Shown here: one piece after another, positions 60,736 to 64,000 of the stretch | Layout of the letters: the number at the start of each line of letters is the position of its first letter | Position numbering within the stretch: the stretch's first letter is position 1 | Source: Pogonophryne albipinna | Taxonomy: Eukaryota > Chordata > Actinopteri > Perciformes > Artedidraconidae | Assembly: GCA_028583405.1 (NCBI GenBank) | Contig: CM053256.1 | Location: forward strand, 9,822,994 to 9,886,993 | Reading direction: 5' to 3' | DNA length: 64,000 bases | Translations under genes and position numbers: made by a program | Notes under the pieces: generated by a model | What the model was told of the DNA's origin: nothing | The model's input: only the letters and a program-made list of their open reading frames with translations | Databases searched by the model: none

Positions 60736-62329
60736 GAACTGAGAGCTGCACATCCCGCTGCAACACAAGCAGGAGCTCCTACCCACTAACATGCAGCCTC
60801 TTTATGTTATAGGGACATGTAACCCTTATTGTGAGGACGATGGCTTCTTTTAGATTTTCTGATATAATTTGTGAGTGCAGGCTGTACTAAACAATGACAA
60901 TTACATACTCAGGATATATTTAACTGTGAGGAATCTTTATTATTGCTTTTAAATATTCTGTCTCTATATCTCTATAAGAAAGTATATTTTAATAGGATGA
61001 AAGGTAATATTTAATGTGTGTCACTCAGGTGATCTCGTTGTAGGATGTCTTTGTACTGTAAGAATGACAAGTGAATATATCAATAAAGAATAGTAACATA
61101 CGTTCTGGGGTATAGTTATAATGGTATTTAAAGACAATGAAAAAGAAAATTAAAGAGATCATGTGGCATTTATTTTTATTTTTTTAGAAACACTTAAAAA
61201 TAGTTGTATCAATGCAAAAACATTAAATGCAACATGGTGTGTAAAAGCATTGGATAGTCTCCTGAGGAAGTAAACACAAGCAGGTCAGTGAAGGCTGCAG
61301 AACATTGAAGCGGTAATTATTTAAGAAACACAACAATGATTTCTCTTTTTGCAGTGCGAAAGACTAAATAAAAATAAAAATGGGCATGATCTTCATGTTC
61401 AACATTTCTTTGCAAAGCACAAGGAATAAACATAATGACACACATTGGATCTTTTGTTTACAGTAATCTCATAAAACTCAATTTAGACACATGCGTCCCA
61501 CAACCAAATGCTAACATACATTATTTTACTTCCAACTGTTGCTCACAGAGAAGGAATACCTCCTTTAATGTTAATAGTTAAATGTTTAATAGTAAATTCC
61601 ACTCCAAAATATGTCATAGTAATTCAACAATATTTCCTCTTTGTGTTAGTGTCCCTCTATTGCAGCTCAGCAAGGAAACACTGTACGTAAAGAAACTCAA
61701 AAAGGAAATGTGATGGGTTAACTACTTTAAGCAAGTCCCTGTAATTTAGTTTTCATATACACAGAAATGTATGGAAGCTAATGGCTCCGTTTAGAGGTGG
61801 GAACCAACAAACAAACTAACATGTATGTTTCTGAAAATGGCTGGCAATGAGAGAATATAAACATTAATTGTAACCGAGTTAACAGACACTAAACTGCTGC
61901 CAAGAAGGACTTCACAGAGAATTACACAGGTTTGAAATGTCTCCTCAAGAGGATGAGAACCATTGAAATCAAGACAGACACATTCAATTGCTGTCCATCA
62001 ACATTAAATAAAACAACCATCGCTGGCACATTATTATGTGATGCGGTCACAGCAGTCAGACTACCTGTTTACGGACCAGGAAGAGGCTTCCATGTGAGCA
62101 GTATCATTGATGAACACACAAAGGCAGCATTAGATCCTGAGGGTCACAAGTAGAGTTGAATCTCCACCAGTGAAAATCACACGTGATTGTTTTACAAGCT
62201 GTTCACATACAGAGGACAGCCTCAGTTCTACCACTGTTCTTTGGTTAGTGCAAAAGTGAGTGTAGATGACAGTAATTAAGGCACTTGCGATCACATACCC
62301 ACAATGCTCTTCCTCACGTATTTGCCGTC
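60736..62329. other. Convergent 3' UTRs of the mesothelin-like and zinc-finger genes
   Basis: AATAAA at 61082-61087 fits the end of the plus-strand transcript. On the minus strand, TTTATT (AATAAA in reverse) at about 61168 fits the end of the zinc-finger transcript, so the two genes would finish within ~100 bp of each other. No exon is seen. Confidence 0.5.
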
Positions 62330-64000
62330 TTACGGAGTTTTTCCAGAGTTCCTTGCGTTGATAAAAGCCATACCGTGAGTTCTGAAATGAGTATTCAGAT
62401 CCGTTGCCTTTTCAAAATGTTTGCCGCAAACCCTACAGGCCAGCGTGCCCTCCTCCTCCCTCCCCAGAGCGTTGGAGGATTGAGAGGAGGGGGACGCTGG
62501 GGCAGAACCATCCAGGGAGCTCTTATCATCGTGGCTCCTGCTGTTACCTGGGGGGGGGGCTGGGTGGGCACCGAGGGACTGCTGCTCAGCTTCTCTCACT
62601 TTGTGGGAGATGAAGCGGTGGCGCGACAGGGAGGAGAGGGATGTGAAGCAGGCGCCACACTGTAAACACTGCTGACTGCCCCCTCCCCCCTCCGCCCCCC
62701 CTCGCCGGTGCTTGCTAATGTGCTGCAGGAACACAGCCTGGTCCGCTGCGGTGAAGCCGCAGGGGGCGCAGCGGAATCCAGACTCGGGGTGGGAGTAGGG
62801 GGCCGGAGCAGAGGAGGACGACCGCGACTTCTTCACTGGAGTCACCCCATCTGTGGACTCTTCGTCCTGCTCCATCCTCACAGCTCCCCTCGCTCTGCGG
62901 CCGGCCCCCACACTGCCCTCCTGCTCTGAGGAACTGTCCGCCTCATCTGTGCCCCCCTGTGACCGGAGGGAATCACCAATACTGCCGTTTACATCTTGTT
63001 CAAGTGTTCCCTGTATGACTTGTTAACATAAAGAGTGACTCACCATCAGTGTGTCCTGGCTGCCGGGCTCCGCTCTGTGTCTCAGCTGAACATGCCTCTC
63101 CAACAACGCTCTGCTGCTGAAGGTTTTCTTACTCTCAATACAAAACCTACAAACACACACACCACTTAAATATAACAATGTACTTTTATGATTGAGTAAG
63201 GGCAGTGAAGATCTGAGTAGGTTTCATATTGTTAGTTTACTTATATATTAGGAATCACAGTTACACCTGGATTGTTACCAAGCAATTGTTTAAAAGTCCA
63301 AGGCTTTACAACAGTTTACCAAAAACAAAGAACATATCTTGGCTTTTTTGCAATGATTAACTTGGACTTGGTACAGTCTTTCCACTTCAACAACATACTG
63401 TTTTTTACTCTGCAGAATGTGTGTGACTCACTTGCAGCTACGACTCCCGGCTTTGTGTTTGTCTCTGAGGTGTCGTCTCATGCTGGAGGTGGTGGTGAAG
63501 GAGCTCTCACACTTGTTGCAAGGAAACTTCTTCAGATTCTACACAACAACATATGGCATATTCATTTATAGCTCTAAAAACCTTTTATTTTGACATCTTA
63601 AACAGCAGGGGATGCATCCAGACCTTGCTATGTTGCTCAGCCATATGGGAAATGTAGTCTTGCCGGTCGGTGAAGCGGGAATGGCAAGGCGCACACTTCC
63701 ATCCTGTGGGGGTCTTCACCTTTTCTGCTGTCTCTTCTTTATCTTCATCCATCCATTCCTCTCCATCTGAGCTCTCCATCTTCACTGCCGGCCGGGAACA
63801 AGAGGAGGGGGCTGGAGGTGAAGGCAGCTCTTGTTTTAATGGTGGAGTGTTATGAGTCTGAGGAACAGGAACGAAAAGAGAATGACATTACGAGGGGGAT
63901 ATATTTTACTTTATTTGTAACTTAATTGATACTATTTCATTGATTCCTATAAAATCATGCATATACCTTGTAATGGTCCAGAAGCGATTTCCTCTGAGAA
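62330..64000 (-). CDS. znf687: C2H2 zinc-finger protein, C-terminal part (ZNF687/ZNF592-like)
   Basis: Minus-strand exons, 5' to 3': (>64000)-63967, 63857-63624, 63538-63432, 63146-63044, 62956-62330; phases join to 367 codons before TAA at 62332-62330. Zinc fingers: WKCAPCHSRFTDRQDYISHMAEQH; FPCNKCESSFTTTSSMRRHLRDKH; CKFCIESKKTFSSRALLERHVQLRH; FRCAPCGFTAADQAVFLQHISKH; QCLQCGACFTSLSSLSRHRFISH; and a final LACRVCGKHFEKATDLNTHFRTH, which precedes GMAFINARN. Spacing is irregular rather than KRAB-array-like, which fits the ZNF592/ZNF687 family of Z3-type transcription cofactors. The symbol rests on this and on ZNF687 lying in human 1q21; the N-terminal part is outside the window. Confidence 0.65.

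Noticed and set aside
62285..62665. Plus-strand 126-codon frame
   Set aside because: Antisense shadow of the last zinc-finger exon, whose C2H2 motifs are on the minus strand.

Overview
The window is vertebrate nuclear DNA from a ray-finned (teleost) fish. Genes are split into many small exons with GT..AG introns. There are very long (AC)n/(GT)n microsatellites and abundant fish-type hAT, piggyBac-like, Gypsy/LTR and tRNA-SINE repeats. Gene order (aqp10, atp8b2, il6r, riiad1, a mesothelin-like gene, a znf687-like gene on the other strand) resembles human 1q21, where AQP10, ATP8B2, IL6R, RIIAD1 and ZNF687 are neighbours or near neighbours. No operon, phage, CRISPR or bacterial feature is present.

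Layout. 1-1716: the end of a hAT transposon lying in an intron, then the last exon of an aquaglyceroporin (aqp10). 3200-32557: atp8b2, a P4-type phospholipid flippase; I traced 29 coding exons that join in frame to 1333 codons plus stop, with two alternative first exons about 8 kb apart. Its first intron holds a local ~640 bp duplication and a Russian-doll transposon nest (hAT > Gypsy > hAT, 8051-13982). Its intron 26 holds an LTR-type element filled with three different tandem repeats. 33567-34556: a hAT copy with perfect 8-bp target-site duplication. 35409-42700: il6r, ten exons, 590 codons. 44308-45771: riiad1, four exons, 89 codons. 46592-48612: a piggyBac-like element between TTAA duplications. 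50257-60735: a mesothelin-like, probably GPI-anchored precursor, 28 exons, 1096 codons, with a furin-type site. 62330-64000: the 3' end of a C2H2 zinc-finger gene on the minus strand, tail to tail with the mesothelin-like gene.

Functions are separate rather than a pathway: membrane transport (aquaporin, flippase), cytokine reception (IL-6 receptor alpha), a PKA RII-like dimerisation protein, a surface mesothelin-family protein and a nuclear zinc-finger protein. Exon boundaries come from reading splice consensus and phase by eye; reading phase closes across every traced junction. Nothing here looks like a wholly new biological system. The most unusual items are the nested transposons with intact target duplications, a perfect 70-bp palindrome in an il6r intron, a 35-nt flippase exon between complementary TG and CA repeats, an acidic insertion in the IL6R Ig domain, and the triple tandem-repeat LTR element.
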